DNA from: Plasmopara viticola
Lineage: Eukaryota > Oomycota > Peronosporomycetes > Peronosporales > Peronosporaceae
Direction: 5' to 3'
DNA length: 64,000 bases
Assembly (NCBI GenBank): GCA_001695595.3
Contig: MBPM02000166.1
Coordinates: 24,026-88,025 of the forward strand
Positions 21,184-33,954 of this stretch are shown here, piece by piece. Below the pieces are notes generated by a model. The model was given only the letters and a program-made list of their open reading frames with translations. It searched no databases and was not told where the DNA came from. The translations under genes were made by a program, and so were the position numbers. Numbering within the stretch: position 1 is the stretch's first letter; each line of letters begins with the position of its first letter.

Positions 21184-21744
21184 CTTCTTACCATTTTATA
21201 CTGCTTCTTCACGTATATTTGGTCAGAGCAATTGAGTAAGCTATTCGCCGCTCATTTCATAATCTATTTGTCATGCACTTGTCTTGTGGTGGTTTGTGGT
21301 GGGGCGCATACTGTTCGATTGGTGCGCACGGCGCCTTCACACACGGTATGACTGTCTGATGGAAGAAAAAAGCCTAACGCCAGGGCTATGCAAGTAAGCT
21401 ATTGCAATTGTGATTGCAGGGGGATTGTGGTTAGCATCGAAGACGTTAAAAGGGGTGACAGCTCGTTTTCTCTGTGATCTAAAAAGTCATCTCCTTCGCA
21501 TGGTATCATTTTCTCAAACTTGTACGTATATACATCCTCGAACTTGACATGCCGACCGAAAAAAAGAATCAATGCATCTAGCTGCTATTGGGCGGCCGCT
21601 TTCGAGTGTTTTTTTAGCGTACTACGCTTTGTGTCATGTGCTATACTTTAATGTGTCGCACGAGCGATTTGCATGACTATGGTGGTATGCATGAGTAAGG
21701 GTGGAAAAAGTTTGTAATCAGTGTATCAGTTAACAGCCAGGGAT

Positions 21745-21825
21745 GACAGCTTGGCCGAGTGGTTAAGGCGTTAGCCTGCTAAGTTAATGGGGTAACCCGC
21801 GTGAGTTCGAATCTCACAGCTGTCG
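21745..21825 (+). tRNA. tRNA-Ser(GCU)
   Basis: Consensus copy. Confidence 0.97.
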
Positions 21826-22403
21826 CATTATTACAATTTATGTCAGTCAGCCAATGACCGTTTCATTTGCCTTCCAAACATTCAAGCTTTTTGCCCATCG
21901 AGTAGGTTTGCCCATCGGATGACATGCGCTTAATTCGGGACAAACCGAGATGCTCTTTATGAAAGTGAAGTGGGATCTGAGGTCCAAGCACGCGATTTGA
22001 AGCTTTTTTTATGCATCGCTCAATAGGATTATTTTGGTGATCAGCCGTACAAGTTAAAGCGGTACAGATAGTATTAACGCGGCCCTGTGCAAGGACTTTA
22101 CGCATTAACGAGAAGTATTGCACTTTCATTTGGATTTTGAAGCCATGACTCGGCTCGTTGTCATCTTTCATGTCAGCTCAATTACAGTAGACATCGTTTG
22201 TTATCTAAATTAATTAGCGAGGTGAGGCTTGTGTTAGTTCTATACATACCAGCTGTTGTTGCTGTAACGCATAAGTGTTATTTCTTACGCGCACCGCAAC
22301 TAATGTAGAGACATTATGATGCTAATAGACCCACTGCGCTCTTTGTTTGCGCTTGAAACTTGCGTGTATTATTAGTTGTGTGTAAGCTACCTACGGTTGC
22401 CAC

Positions 22404-22419
22404 GCCCCTATAGCTCAGT
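22404..22419 (+). pseudogene. tRNA-Thr 5' stub (left target duplication of SINE copy 1)
   Basis: GCCCCTATAGCTCAGT, the first 16 nt of tRNA-Thr, joins the SINE 3' end TGAAAG. Confidence 0.95.
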
Positions 22420-22679
22420 TGAAAGTTGTCATGTATTTAATCTTAACACAACCTATACCTTCTCGGCTTGGCTAGGATTTCTACATTTACATTTTTAGTC
22501 TGAAGATTCTTTTTCGTCTTGTTATCGTCTTATTCTTGATCGGGGTCGGAAATATTTCGCTTGGGGCCGTCCTCTCCCCAAGTCTGGTTGATTACGAAGT
22601 TTGTCCGGTGTGGGGCTCGAACCCGCACCACACACCGTGAGGACCAGAAGCATAATCCACTAACCCACGCCACCGGGTG
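22420..22679 (-). mobile_element. tRNA-derived SINE, copy 1, in tRNA-Thr
   Basis: An element of about 260 bp on the minus strand. Its 5' head (about 22603-22678) is tRNA-like, with an intact box B (GGTTCGAGCCC, complement at 22613-22623) and a box A-like region with a short insertion; the remainder is unrelated and ends ...ATGACAACTTTCA(A). Near the 3' end the sense strand can form a 7-bp stem (GTGTTAA against TTAATAC with one bulged A). It is flanked by at least 14 bp of target duplication. Box A and B would give Pol III transcription. It encodes no protein, so it must use another element's machinery; LINE A shares its target and a similar 3' end. Confidence 0.85.
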
Positions 22680-22749
22680 CCCTATAGCTCAGTGGTAGAG
22701 CACTCGCTTCGTAAGCGAAAGGTCGGTGGTTCGATCCCGCCTGGGGGCT
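22679..22749 (+). tRNA. tRNA-Thr(CGU) with shortened acceptor (71 nt)
   Basis: The 5' end is GCCCTATAG, one C short of GCCCCTATAG, exactly at the SINE 5' junction. Imprecise second-strand processing probably removed it. The acceptor helix loses one pair, so function is doubtful. Confidence 0.85.
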
Positions 22750-23310
22750 CTTCTTACCATTTTATACTGCTTCTTCACGTATATTTGGTCAGAGCAATTG
22801 AGTAAGCTATTCGCCGCTCATTTCATAATCTATTTGTCATGCACTTGTCTTGTGGTGGTTTGTGGTGGGGCGCATACTGTTCGATTGGTGCGCACGGCGC
22901 CTTCACACACGGTATGACTGTCTGATGGAAGAAAAAAGCCTAACGCCAGGGCTATGCAAGTAAGCTATTGCAATTGTGATTGCAGGGGGATTGTGGTTAG
23001 CACGAAGACGTTAAAAAGGGGTGACAGCTCGTTTTCTCTGTGATCTAAAAAGTCATCTCCTTCGCATGGTATCATTTTCTCAAACTTGTACGTATATACA
23101 TCCTCGAACTTGACATGCCGACCGAAAAAAAGAATCAATGCATCTAGCTGCTATTGGGCGGCCGCTTTCGAGTGTTTTTTTAGCGTACTACGCTTTGTGT
23201 CATGTGCTATACTTTAATGTGTCGCACGAGCGATTTGCATGACTATGGTGGTATGCATGAGTAAGGGTGGAAAAAGTTTGTAATCAGTGTATCAGTTAAC
23301 AGCCAGGGAT

Positions 23311-23391
23311 GACAGCTTGGCCGAGTGGTTAAGGCGTTAGCCTGCTAAGTTAATGGGGTAACCCGCGTGAGTTCGAATCTCACAGCTGTCG
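23311..23391 (+). tRNA. tRNA-Ser(GCU)
   Basis: Consensus copy; the downstream CCATCAATTC variant starts here. Confidence 0.97.
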
Positions 23392-23969
23392 CATTATTAC
23401 AATTTATGTCAGTCAGCCAATGACCGTTTCATTTGCCTTCCATCAATTCAAGCTTTTTGCCCATCGAGTAGGTTTACCCATCGGATGACATGCGCTTAAT
23501 TCGGGACAAACCGAGATGCGCTTTATGACAGTGAAGTGGGATCTGAGGTCCAAGCACGCGATTTGAAGCTTTTTTTATGCATCGCTCAATAGGATTATTT
23601 TGGTGATCAGCCGTACAAGTTAAAGCGGTACAGATAGTATTAACGCGGCCCTGTGCAAGGACTTTACGCATTAACGAGAAGTATTGCACTTTCATTTGGA
23701 TTTTGAAGCCATGACTCGGCTCGTTGTCATCTTTCATGTCAGCTCAATTACAGTAGACATCGTTTGTTATCTAAATTAATTAGCGAGGTGAGGCTTGTGT
23801 TAGTTCTATACATACCAGCTGTTGTTGCTGTAACGCATAAGTGTTATTTCTTACGCGCACCGCAACTAATGTAGAGACATTATGATGCTAATAGACCCAC
23901 TGCGCTCTTTGTTTGCGCTTGAAACTTGCGTGTATTATTAGTTGTGTGTAAGCTACCTACGGTTGCCAC

Positions 23970-24041
23970 GCCCCTATAGCTCAGTGGTAGAGCACTCGCT
24001 TCGTAAGCGAAAGGTCGGTGGTTCGATCCCGCCTGGGGGCT
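23970..24041 (+). tRNA. tRNA-Thr(CGU)
   Basis: Consensus copy. Confidence 0.97.
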
Positions 24042-24601
24042 CTTCTTACCATTTTATACTGCTTCTTCACGTATATTTGGTCAGAGCAATTGAGTAAGCT
24101 ATTCGCCGCTCATTTCATAATCTATTTGTCATGCACTTGTCTTGTGGTGGTTTGTGGTGGGGCGCATACTGTTCGATTGGTGCGCACGGCGCCTTCACAC
24201 ACGGTATGACTGTCTGATGGAAGAAAAAAGCCTAACGCCAGGGCTATGCAAGTAAGCTATTGCAATTGTGATTGCAGGGGGATTGTGGTTAGCACGAAGA
24301 CGTTAAAAGGGGTGACAGCTCGTTTTCTCTGTGATCTAAAAAGTCATCTCCTTCGCATGGTATCATTTTCTCAAACTTGTACGTATATACATCCTCGAAC
24401 TTGACATGCCGACCGAAAAAAAGAATCAATGCATCTAGCTGCTATTGGGCGGCCGCTTTCGAGTGTTTTTTTAGCGTACTACGCTTTGTGTCATGTGCTA
24501 TACTTTAATGTGTCGCACGAGCGATTTGCATGACTATGGTGGTATGCATGAGTAAGGGTGGAAAAAGTTTGTAATCAGTGTATCAGTTAACAGCCAGGGA
24601 T

Positions 24602-24682
24602 GACAGCTTGGCCGAGTGGTTAAGGCGTTAGCCTGCTAAGTTAATGGGGTAACCCGCGTGAGTTCGAATCTCACAGCTGTCG
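24602..24682 (+). tRNA. tRNA-Ser(GCU)
   Basis: Consensus copy. Confidence 0.97.
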
Positions 24683-25260
24683 CATTATTACAATTTATGT
24701 CAGTCAGCCAATGACCGTTTCATTTGCCTTCCAAACATTCAAGCTTTTTGCCCATCGAGTAGGTTTGCCCATCGGATGACATGCGCTTAATTCGGGACAA
24801 ACCGAGATGCTCTTTATGAAAGTGAAGTGGGATCTGAGGTCCAAGCACGCGATTTGAAGCTTTTTTTATGCATCGCTCAATAGGATTATTTTGGTGATCA
24901 GCCGTACAAGTTAAAGCGGTACAGATAGTATTAACGCGGCCCTGTGCAAGGACTTTACGCATTAACGAGAAGTATTGCACTTTCATTTGGATTTTGAAGC
25001 CATGACTCGGCTCGTTGTCATCTTTCATGTCAGCTCAATTACAGTAGACATCGTTTGTTATCTAAATTAATTAGCGAGGTGAGGCTTGTGTTAGTTCTAT
25101 ACATACCAGCTGTTGTTGCTGTAACGCATAAGTGTTATTTCTTACGCGCACCGCAACTAATGTAGAGACATTATGATGCTAATAGACCCACTGCGCTCTT
25201 TGTTTGCGCTTGAAACTTGCGTGTATTATTAGTTGTGTGTAAGCTACCTACGGTTGCCAC

Positions 25261-25332
25261 GCCCCTATAGCTCAGTGGTAGAGCACTCGCTTCGTAAGCG
25301 AAAGGTCGGTGGTTCGATCCCGCCTGGGGGCT
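25261..25332 (+). tRNA. tRNA-Thr(CGU)
   Basis: Consensus copy. Confidence 0.97.
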
Positions 25333-25895
25333 CTTCTTACCATTTTATACTGCTTCTTCACGTATATTTGGTCAGAGCAATTGAGTAAGCTATTCGCCGC
25401 TCATTTCATAATCTATTTGTCATGCACTTGTCTTGTGGTGGTTTGTGGTGGGGCGCATACTGTTCGATTGGTGCGCACGGCGCCTTCACACACGGTATGA
25501 CTGTCTGATGGAAGAAAAAAGCCTAACGCCAGGGCTATGCAAGTAAGCTATTGCAATTGATAATTGCAGGGGGATTGTGGTTAGCTTCGAAGACGTTAGA
25601 AAGGGGTGACAGCTCGTTTTCTCTGTGATCTAAAAAGTCATCTCCTTCGCATGGTATCATTTTCTCAAACTTGTACGTATATACATCCTCGAACTTGACA
25701 TGCCGACCGAAAAAAAGAATCAATGCATCTAGCTGCTATTGGGCGGCCGCTTTCGAGTGTTTTTTTAGCGTACTACGCTTTGTGTCATGTGCTATACTTT
25801 AATGTGTCGCACGAGCGATTTGCATGCCTATGGTGGTATGCATGAGTAAGGGTGGAAAAAGTTTGTAATCAGTGTATCAGTTAACAGCCAGGGAT

Positions 25896-25976
25896 GACAG
25901 CTTGGCCGAGTGGTTAAGGCGTTAGCCTGCTAAGTTAATGGGGTAACCCGCGTGAGTTCGAATCTCACAGCTGTCG
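25896..25976 (+). tRNA. tRNA-Ser(GCU)
   Basis: Consensus copy. Confidence 0.97.
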
Positions 25977-26554
25977 CATTATTACAATTTATGTCAGTCA
26001 GCCAATGACCGTTTCATTTGCCTTCCAAACATTCAAGCTTTTTGCCCATCGAGTAGGTTTGCCCATCGGATGACATGCGCTTAATTCGGGACAAACCGAG
26101 ATGCTCTTTATGAAAGTGAAGTGGGATCTGAGGTCCAAGCACGCGATTTGAAGCTTTTTTTATGCATCGCTCAATAGGATTATTTTGGTGATCAGCCGTA
26201 CAAGTTAAAGCGGTACAGATAGGATTAACGCGGCCCTGTGCAAGGACTTTACGCATTAACGAGAAGTATTGCACTTTCATTTGGATTTTGAAGCCATGAC
26301 TCGGCTCGTTGTCATCTTTCATGTCAGCTCAATTACAGTAGACATCGTTTGTTATCTAAATTAATTAGCGAGGTGAGGCTTGTGTTAGTTCTATACATAC
26401 CAGCTGTTGTTGCTGTAACGCATAAGTGTTATTTCTTACGCGCACCGCAACTAATGTAGAGACATTATGATGCTAATAGACCCACTGCGCTCTTTGTTTG
26501 CGCTTGAAACTTGCGTGTATTATTAGTTGTGTGTAAGCTACCTACGGTTGCCAC

Positions 26555-26570
26555 GCCCCTATAGCTCAGT
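26555..26570 (+). pseudogene. tRNA-Thr 5' stub (left target duplication of SINE copy 2)
   Basis: GCCCCTATAGCTCAGT followed directly by the SINE 3' end. With the preceding C the duplication is 17 bp (26554-26570 and 26830-26846). Confidence 0.95.
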
Positions 26571-26829
26571 TGAAAGTTGTCATGTATTTAATCTTAACAC
26601 AACCTATACCTTCTCGGCTTGGCTAGGATTTCTACATTTACATTTTTAGTCTGAAGATTCTTTTTCGTCTTGTTATCGTCTTATTCTTGATCGGGGTCGG
26701 AAATATTTCGCTTGGGGCCGTCCTCTCCCCAAGTCTGGTTGATTACGAAGTTTGTCCGGTGTGGGGCTCGAACCCGGACCACACACCGTGAGGACCAGAA
26801 GCATAATCCACTAACCCACGCCACCGGGT
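26571..26829 (-). mobile_element. tRNA-derived SINE, copy 2, in tRNA-Thr
   Basis: A 259-bp element, nearly identical to copy 1. One base in the T arm of its tRNA-like head (26754-26829) differs (CCCGGACC against CCCGCACC). Its 5' junction (GGGT|CGCCCC) differs from copy 1, which points to a separate insertion at the same 3' nucleotide. Confidence 0.85.
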
Positions 26830-26830
26830 C

Positions 26831-26902
26831 GCCCCTATAGCTCAGTGGTAGAGCACTCGCTTCGTAAGCGAAAGGTCGGTGGTTCGATCCCGCCTGGGGG
26901 CT
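26831..26902 (+). tRNA. tRNA-Thr(CGU), rebuilt next to SINE copy 2
   Basis: A consensus 72-nt gene; its first 16 nt belong to the right-hand target duplication. Confidence 0.97.
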
Positions 26903-27458
26903 CTTCTTACCATTTTATACTGCTTCTTCACGTATATTTGGTCAGAGCAATTGAGTAAGCTATTCGCCGCTCATTTCATAATCTATTTGTCATGCACTTG
27001 TCTTGTGGTGGTTTGTGGTGGGGCGCATACTGTTCGATTGGTGCGCACGGCGCCTTCACACACGGTATGACTGTCTGATGGAAGAAAAAAGCCTAACGCC
27101 AGGGCTATGCAAGTAAGCTATTGCAATTGTGATTGCAGGGGGATTGTGGTTAGCACCGAAGACGTTAAAAAGGGGTGACAGCTCGTTTTCTCTGTGATCT
27201 AAAAAGTCATCTCCTTCGCATGGTATCATTTTCTCAAACTTGTACGTATATACATCCTCGAACTTGACATGCCGACCGAAAAAAAGAATCAATGCATCTA
27301 GCTGCTATTGGGCGGCCGCTTTCGAGTGTTTTTTTAGCGTACTACGCTTTGTGTCATGTGCTATACTTTAATGTGTCGCACGAGCGATTTGCATGACTAT
27401 GGTGGTATGCATGAGTAAGGGTGGAAAAAGTTTGTAATCAGTGTCAACAGCCAGGGAT

Positions 27459-27539
27459 GACAGCTTGGCCGAGTGGTTAAGGCGTTAGCCTGCTAAGTTA
27501 ATGGGGTAACCCGCGTGAGTTCGAATCTCACAGCTGTCG
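27459..27539 (+). tRNA. tRNA-Ser(GCU)
   Basis: Consensus copy; its upstream spacer lacks ATCAGTTA, marking the 27-34 kb sub-block. Confidence 0.97.
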
Positions 27540-28117
27540 CATTATTACAATTTATGTCAGTCAGCCAATGACCGTTTCATTTGCCTTCCATCAATTTCAA
27601 GCTTTTTGCCCATCGAGTAGGTTTGCCCATCGGATGACATGCGCTTAATTCGGGACAAACCGAGATGCGCTTTATGAAGTGAAGTGGGATCTGAGGTCCA
27701 AGCACGCGATTTGAAGCTTTTTTTATGCATCGCTCAATAGGATTATTTTGGTGATCAGCCGTACAAGTTAAAGCGGTACAGATAGTATTAACGCGGCCCT
27801 GTGCAAGGACTTTACGCATTAACGAGAAGTATTGCACTTTCATTTGGATTTTGAAGCCATGACTCGGCTCGTTGTCATCTTTCATGTCAGCTCAATTACA
27901 GTAGACATCGTTTGTTATCTAAATTAATTAGCGAGGTGAGGCTTGTGTTAGTTCTATACATACCAGCTGTTGTTGCTGTAACGCATAAGTGTTATTTCTT
28001 ACGCGCACCGCAACTAATGTAGAGACATTATGATGCTAATAGACCCACTGCGCTCTTTGTTTGCGCTTGAAACTTGCGTGTATTATTAGTTGTGTGTAAG
28101 CTACCTACGGTTGCCAC

Positions 28118-28189
28118 GCCCCTATAGCTCAGTGGTAGAGCACTCGCTTCGTAAGCGAAAGGTCGGTGGTTCGATCCCGCCTGGGGGCT
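28118..28189 (+). tRNA. tRNA-Thr(CGU)
   Basis: Consensus copy. Confidence 0.97.
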
Positions 28190-28744
28190 CTTCTTACCAT
28201 TTTATACTGCTTCTTCACGTATATTTGGTCAGAGCAATTGAGTAAGCTATTCGCCGCTCATTTCATAATCTATTTGTCATGCACTTGTCTTGTGGTGGTT
28301 TGTGGTGGGGCGCATACTGTTCGATTGGTGCGCACGGCGCCTTCACACACGGTATGACTGTCTGATGGAAGAAAAAAGCCTAACGCCAGGGCTATGCAAG
28401 AAGCTATTGCAATTGTGATTGCAGGGGGATTGTGGTTAGCACCGAAGACGTTAAAAAGGGGTGACAGCTCGTTTTCTCTGTGATCTAAAAAGTCATCTCC
28501 TTCGCATGGTATCATTTTCTCAAACTTGTACGTATATACATCCTCGAACTTGACATGCCGACCGAAAAAAAGAATCAATGCATCTAGCTGCTATTGGGCG
28601 GCCGCTTTCGAGTGTTTTTTTAGCGTACTACGCTTTGTGTCATGTGCTATACTTTAATGTGTCGCACGAGCGATTTGCATGACTATGGTGGTATGCATGA
28701 GTAAGGGTGGAAAAAGTTTGTAATCAGTGTCAACAGCCAGGGAT

Positions 28745-28825
28745 GACAGCTTGGCCGAGTGGTTAAGGCGTTAGCCTGCTAAGTTAATGGGGTAACCCGC
28801 GTGAGTTCGAATCTCACAGCTGTCG
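28745..28825 (+). tRNA. tRNA-Ser(GCU)
   Basis: Consensus copy. Confidence 0.97.
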
Positions 28826-29403
28826 CATTATTACAATTTATGTCAGTCAGCCAATGACCGTTTCATTTGCCTTCCATCAATTCAAGCTTTTTGCCCATCG
28901 AGTAGGTTTACCCATCGGATGACATGCGCTTAATTCGGGACAAACCGAGATGCGCTTTATGACAGTGAAGTGGGATCTGAGGTCCAAGCACGCGATTTGA
29001 AGCTTTTTTTATGCATCGCTCAATAGGATTATTTTGGTGATCAGCCGTACAAGTTAAAGCGGTACAGATAGTATTAACGCGGCCCTGTGCAAGGACTTTA
29101 CGCATTAACGAGAAGTATTGCACTTTCATTTGGATTTTGAAGCCATGACTCGGCTCGTTGTCATCTTTCATGTCAGCTCAATTACAGTAGACATCGTTTG
29201 TTATCTAAATTAATTAGCGAGGTGAGGCTTGTGTTAGTTCTATACATACCAGCTGTTGTTGCTGTAACGCATAAGTGTTATTTCTTACGCGCACCGCAAC
29301 TAATGTAGAGACATTATGATGCTAATAGACCCACTGCGCTCTTTGTTTGCGCTTGAAACTTGCGTGTATTATTAGTTGTGTGTAAGCTACCTACGGTTGC
29401 CAC

Positions 29404-29475
29404 GCCCCTATAGCTCAGTGGTAGAGCACTCGCTTCGTAAGCGAAAGGTCGGTGGTTCGATCCCGCCTGGGGGCT
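29404..29475 (+). tRNA. tRNA-Thr(CGU)
   Basis: Consensus copy. Confidence 0.97.
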
Positions 29476-30030
29476 CTTCTTACCATTTTATACTGCTTCT
29501 TCACGTATATTTGGTCTGAGCAATTGAGTAAGCTATTCGCCGCTCATTTCATAATCTATTTGTCATGCACTTGTCTTGTGGTGGTTTGTGGTGGGGCGCA
29601 TACTGTTCGATTGGTGCGCACGGCGCCTTCACACACGGTATGACTGTCTGATGGAAGAAAAAAGCCTAACGCCAGGGCTATGCAAGAAGCTATTGCAATT
29701 GTGATTGCAGGGGGATTGTGGTTAGCACCGAAGACGTTAAAAAGGGGTGACAGCTCGTTTTCTCTGTGATCTAAAAAGTCATCTCCTTCGCATGGTATCA
29801 TTTTCTCAAACTTGTACGTATATACATCCTCGAACTTGACATGCCGACCGAAAAAAAGAATCAATGCATCTAGCTGCTATTGGGCGGCCGCTTTCGAGTG
29901 TTTTTTTAGCGTACTACGCTTTGTGTCATGTGCTATACTTTAATGTGTCGCACGAGCGATTTGCATGACTATGGTGGTATGCATGAGTAAGGGTGGAAAA
30001 AGTTTGTAATCAGTGTCAACAGCCAGGGAT

Positions 30031-30111
30031 GACAGCTTGGCCGAGTGGTTAAGGCGTTAGCCTGCTAAGTTAATGGGGTAACCCGCGTGAGTTCGAATCT
30101 CACAGCTGTCG
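30031..30111 (+). tRNA. tRNA-Ser(GCU)
   Basis: Consensus copy. Confidence 0.97.
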
Positions 30112-30688
30112 CATTATTACAATTTATGTCAGTCAGCCAATGACCGTTTCATTTGCCTTCCATCAATTCAAGCTTTTTGCCCATCGAGTAGGTTTACCCA
30201 TCGGATGACATGCGCTTAATTCGGGACAAACCGAGATGCGCTTTATGAAGTGAAGTGGGATCTGAGGTCCAAGCACGCGATTTGAAGCTTTTTTTATGCA
30301 TCGCTCAATAGGATTATTTTGGTGATCAGCCGTACAAGTTAAAGCGGTACAGATAGTATTAACGCGGCCCTGTGCAAGGACTTTACGCATTAACGAGAAG
30401 TATTGCACTTTCATTTGGATTTTGAAGCCATGACTCGGCTCGTTGTCATCTTTCATGTCAGCTCAATTACAGTAGACATCGTTTGTTATCTAAATTAATT
30501 AGCGAGGTGAGGCTTGTGTTAGTTCTATACATACCAGCTGTTGTTGCTGTAACGCATAAGTGTTATTTCTTACGCGCACCGCAACTAATGTAGAGACATT
30601 ATGATGCTAATAGACCCACTGCGCTCTTTGTTTGCGCTTGAAACTTGCGTGTATTATTAGTTGTGTGTAAGCTACCTACGGTTGCCAC

Positions 30689-30760
30689 GCCCCTATAGCT
30701 CAGTGGTAGAGCACTCGCTTCGTAAGCGAAAGGTCGGTGGTTCGATCCCGCCTGGGGGCT
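30689..30760 (+). tRNA. tRNA-Thr(CGU)
   Basis: Consensus copy. Confidence 0.97.
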
Positions 30761-31315
30761 CTTCTTACCATTTTATACTGCTTCTTCACGTATATTTGGT
30801 CTGAGCAATTGAGTAAGCTATTCGCCGCTCATTTCATAATCTATTTGTCATGCACTTGTCTTGTGGTGGTTTGTGGGGGGCGCATACTGTTCGATTGGTG
30901 CGCACGGCGCCTTCACACACGGTATGACTGTCTGATGGAAGAAAAAAGCCTAACGCCAGGGCTATGCAAGAAAGCTATTGCAATTGTGATTGCAGGGGGA
31001 TTGTGGTTAGCACCGAAGACGTTAAAAAGGGGTGACAGCTCGTTTTCTCTGTGATCTAAAAAGTCATCTCCTTCGCATGGTATCATTTTCTCAAACTTGT
31101 ACGTATATACATCCTCGAACTTGACATGCCGACCGAAAAAAAGAATCAATGCATCTAGCTGCTATTGGGCGGCCGCTTTCGAGTGTTTTTTTAGCGTACT
31201 ACGCTTTGTGTCATGTGCTATACTTTAATGTGTCGCACGAGCGATTTGCATGACTATGGTGGTATGCATGAGTAAGGGTGGAAAAAGTTTGTAATCAGTG
31301 TCAACAGCCAGGGAT

Positions 31316-31396
31316 GACAGCTTGGCCGAGTGGTTAAGGCGTTAGCCTGCTAAGTTAATGGGGTAACCCGCGTGAGTTCGAATCTCACAGCTGTCG
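31316..31396 (+). tRNA. tRNA-Ser(GCU)
   Basis: Consensus copy. Confidence 0.97.
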
Positions 31397-31974
31397 CATT
31401 ATTACAATTTATGTCAGTCAGCCAATGACCGTTTCATTTGCCTTCCATCAATTCAAGCTTTTTGCCCATCGAGTAGGTTTACCCATCGGATGACATGCGC
31501 TTAATTCGGGACAAACCGAGATGCGCTTTATGACAGTGAAGTGGGATCTGAGGTCCAAGCACGCGATTTGAAGCTTTTTTTATGCATCGCTCAATAGGAT
31601 TATTTTGGTGATCAGCCGTACAAGTTAAAGCGGTACAGATAGTATTAACGCGGCCCTGTGCAAGGACTTTACGCATTAACGAGAAGTATTGCACTTTCAT
31701 TTGGATTTTGAAGCCATGACTCGGCTCGTTGTCATCTTTCATGTCAGCTCAATTACAGTAGACATCGTTTGTTATCTAAATTAATTAGCGAGGTGAGGCT
31801 TGTGTTAGTTCTATACATACCAGCTGTTGTTGCTGTAACGCATAAGTGTTATTTCTTACGCGCACCGCAACTAATGTAGAGACATTATGATGCTAATAGA
31901 CCCACTGCGCTCTTTGTTTGCGCTTGAAACTTGCGTGTATTATTAGTTGTGTGTAAGCTACCTACGGTTGCCAC

Positions 31975-32046
31975 GCCCCTATAGCTCAGTGGTAGAGCAC
32001 TCGCTTCGTAAGCGAAAGGTCGGTGGTTCGATCCCGCCTGGGGGCT
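31975..32046 (+). tRNA. tRNA-Thr(CGU)
   Basis: Consensus copy. Confidence 0.97.
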
Positions 32047-32602
32047 CTTCTTACCATTTTATACTGCTTCTTCACGTATATTTGGTCTGAGCAATTGAGT
32101 AAGCTATTCGCCGCTCATTTCATAATCTATTTGTCATGCACTTGTCTTGTGGTGGTTTGTGGGGGGGCGCATACTGTTCGATTGGTGCGCACGGCGCCTT
32201 CACACACGGTATGACTGTCTGATGGAAGAAAAAAGCCTAACGCCAGGGCTATGCAAGAAAGCTATTGCAATTGTGATTGCAGGGGGATTGTGGTTAGCAC
32301 CGAAGACGTTAAAAAGGGGTGACAGCTCGTTTTCTCTGTGATCTAAAAAGTCATCTCCTTCGCATGGTATCATTTTCTCAAACTTGTACGTATATACATC
32401 CTCGAACTTGACATGCCGACCGAAAAAAAGAATCAATGCATCTAGCTGCTATTGGGCGGCCGCTTTCGAGTGTTTTTTTAGCGTACTACGCTTTGTGTCA
32501 TGTGCTATACTTTAATGTGTCGCACGAGCGATTTGCATGACTATGGTGGTATGCATGAGTAAGGGTGGAAAAAGTTTGTAATCAGTGTCAACAGCCAGGG
32601 AT

Positions 32603-32683
32603 GACAGCTTGGCCGAGTGGTTAAGGCGTTAGCCTGCTAAGTTAATGGGGTAACCCGCGTGAGTTCGAATCTCACAGCTGTCG
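32603..32683 (+). tRNA. tRNA-Ser(GCU)
   Basis: Consensus copy. Confidence 0.97.
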
Positions 32684-33261
32684 CATTATTACAATTTATG
32701 TCAGTCAGCCAATGACCGTTTCATTTGCCTTCCATCAATTCAAGCTTTTTGCCCATCGAGTAGGTTTACCCATCGGATGACATGCGCTTAATTCGGGACA
32801 AACCGAGATGCGCTTTATGACAGTGAAGTGGGATCTGAGGTCCAAGCACGCGATTTGAAGCTTTTTTTATGCATCGCTCAATAGGATTATTTTGGTGATC
32901 AGCCGTACAAGTTAAAGCGGTACAGATAGTATTAACGCGGCCCTGTGCAAGGACTTTACGCATTAACGAGAAGTATTGCACTTTCATTTGGATTTTGAAG
33001 CCATGACTCGGCTCGTTGTCATCTTTCATGTCAGCTCAATTACAGTAGACATCGTTTGTTATCTAAATTAATTAGCGAGGTGAGGCTTGTGTTAGTTCTA
33101 TACATACCAGCTGTTGTTGCTGTAACGCATAAGTGTTATTTCTTACGCGCACCGCAACTAATGTAGAGACATTATGATGCTAATAGACCCACTGCGCTCT
33201 TTGTTTGCGCTTGAAACTTGCGTGTATTATTAGTTGTGTGTAAGCTACCTACGGTTGCCAC

Positions 33262-33333
33262 GCCCCTATAGCTCAGTGGTAGAGCACTCGCTTCGTAAGC
33301 GAAAGGTCGGTGGTTCGATCCCGCCTGGGGGCT
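33262..33333 (+). tRNA. tRNA-Thr(CGU)
   Basis: The gene is consensus, but the spacer after it has several small deletions (TTACTTTTATAC, GGTCAGAAAAAGC, ATGCAAGTATTGC) that shorten this unit to 1271 bp. Confidence 0.97.
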
Positions 33334-33873
33334 CTTCTTACTTTTATACTGCTTCTTCACGTATATTTGGTCAGAAAAAGCTATTCGCCGCTCATTTCAT
33401 AATCTATTTGTCATGCACTTGTCTTGTGGTGGTTTGTGGGGGGCGCATACTGTTCGATTGGTGCGCACGGCGCCTTCACACACGGTATGACTGTCTGATG
33501 GAAGAAAAAAGCCTAACGCCAGGGCTATGCAAGTATTGCAATTGTGATTGCAGGGGGATTGTGGTTAGCACCGAAGACGTTAAAAAGGGGTGACAGCTCG
33601 TTTTCTCTGTGATCTAAAAAGTCATCTCCTTCGCATGGTATCATTTTCTCAAACTTGTACGTATATACATCCTCGAACTTGACATGCCGACCGAAAAAAA
33701 GAATCAATGCATCTAGCTGCTATTGGGCGGCCGCTTTCGAGTGTTTTTTTAGCGTACTACGCTTTGTGTCATGTGCTATACTTTAATGTGTCGCACGAGC
33801 GATTTGCATGACTATGGTGGTATGCATGAGTAAGGGTGGAAAAAGTTTGTAATCAGTGTCAACAGCCAGGGAT

Positions 33874-33954
33874 GACAGCTTGGCCGAGTGGTTAAGGCGT
33901 TAGCCTGCTAAGTTAATGGGGTAACCCGCGTGAGTTCGAATCTCACAGCTGTCG
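33874..33954 (+). tRNA. tRNA-Ser(GCU)
   Basis: Consensus copy; last unit of the sub-block lacking ATCAGTTA. Confidence 0.97.

Noticed and set aside
22603..22678. Functional minus-strand tRNA gene (Arg- or Glu-like) in the SINE
   Set aside because: Box B is good, but the D arm has an insertion, the acceptor and T stems have mismatches and no convincing anticodon arm forms. It is best read as a SINE head.
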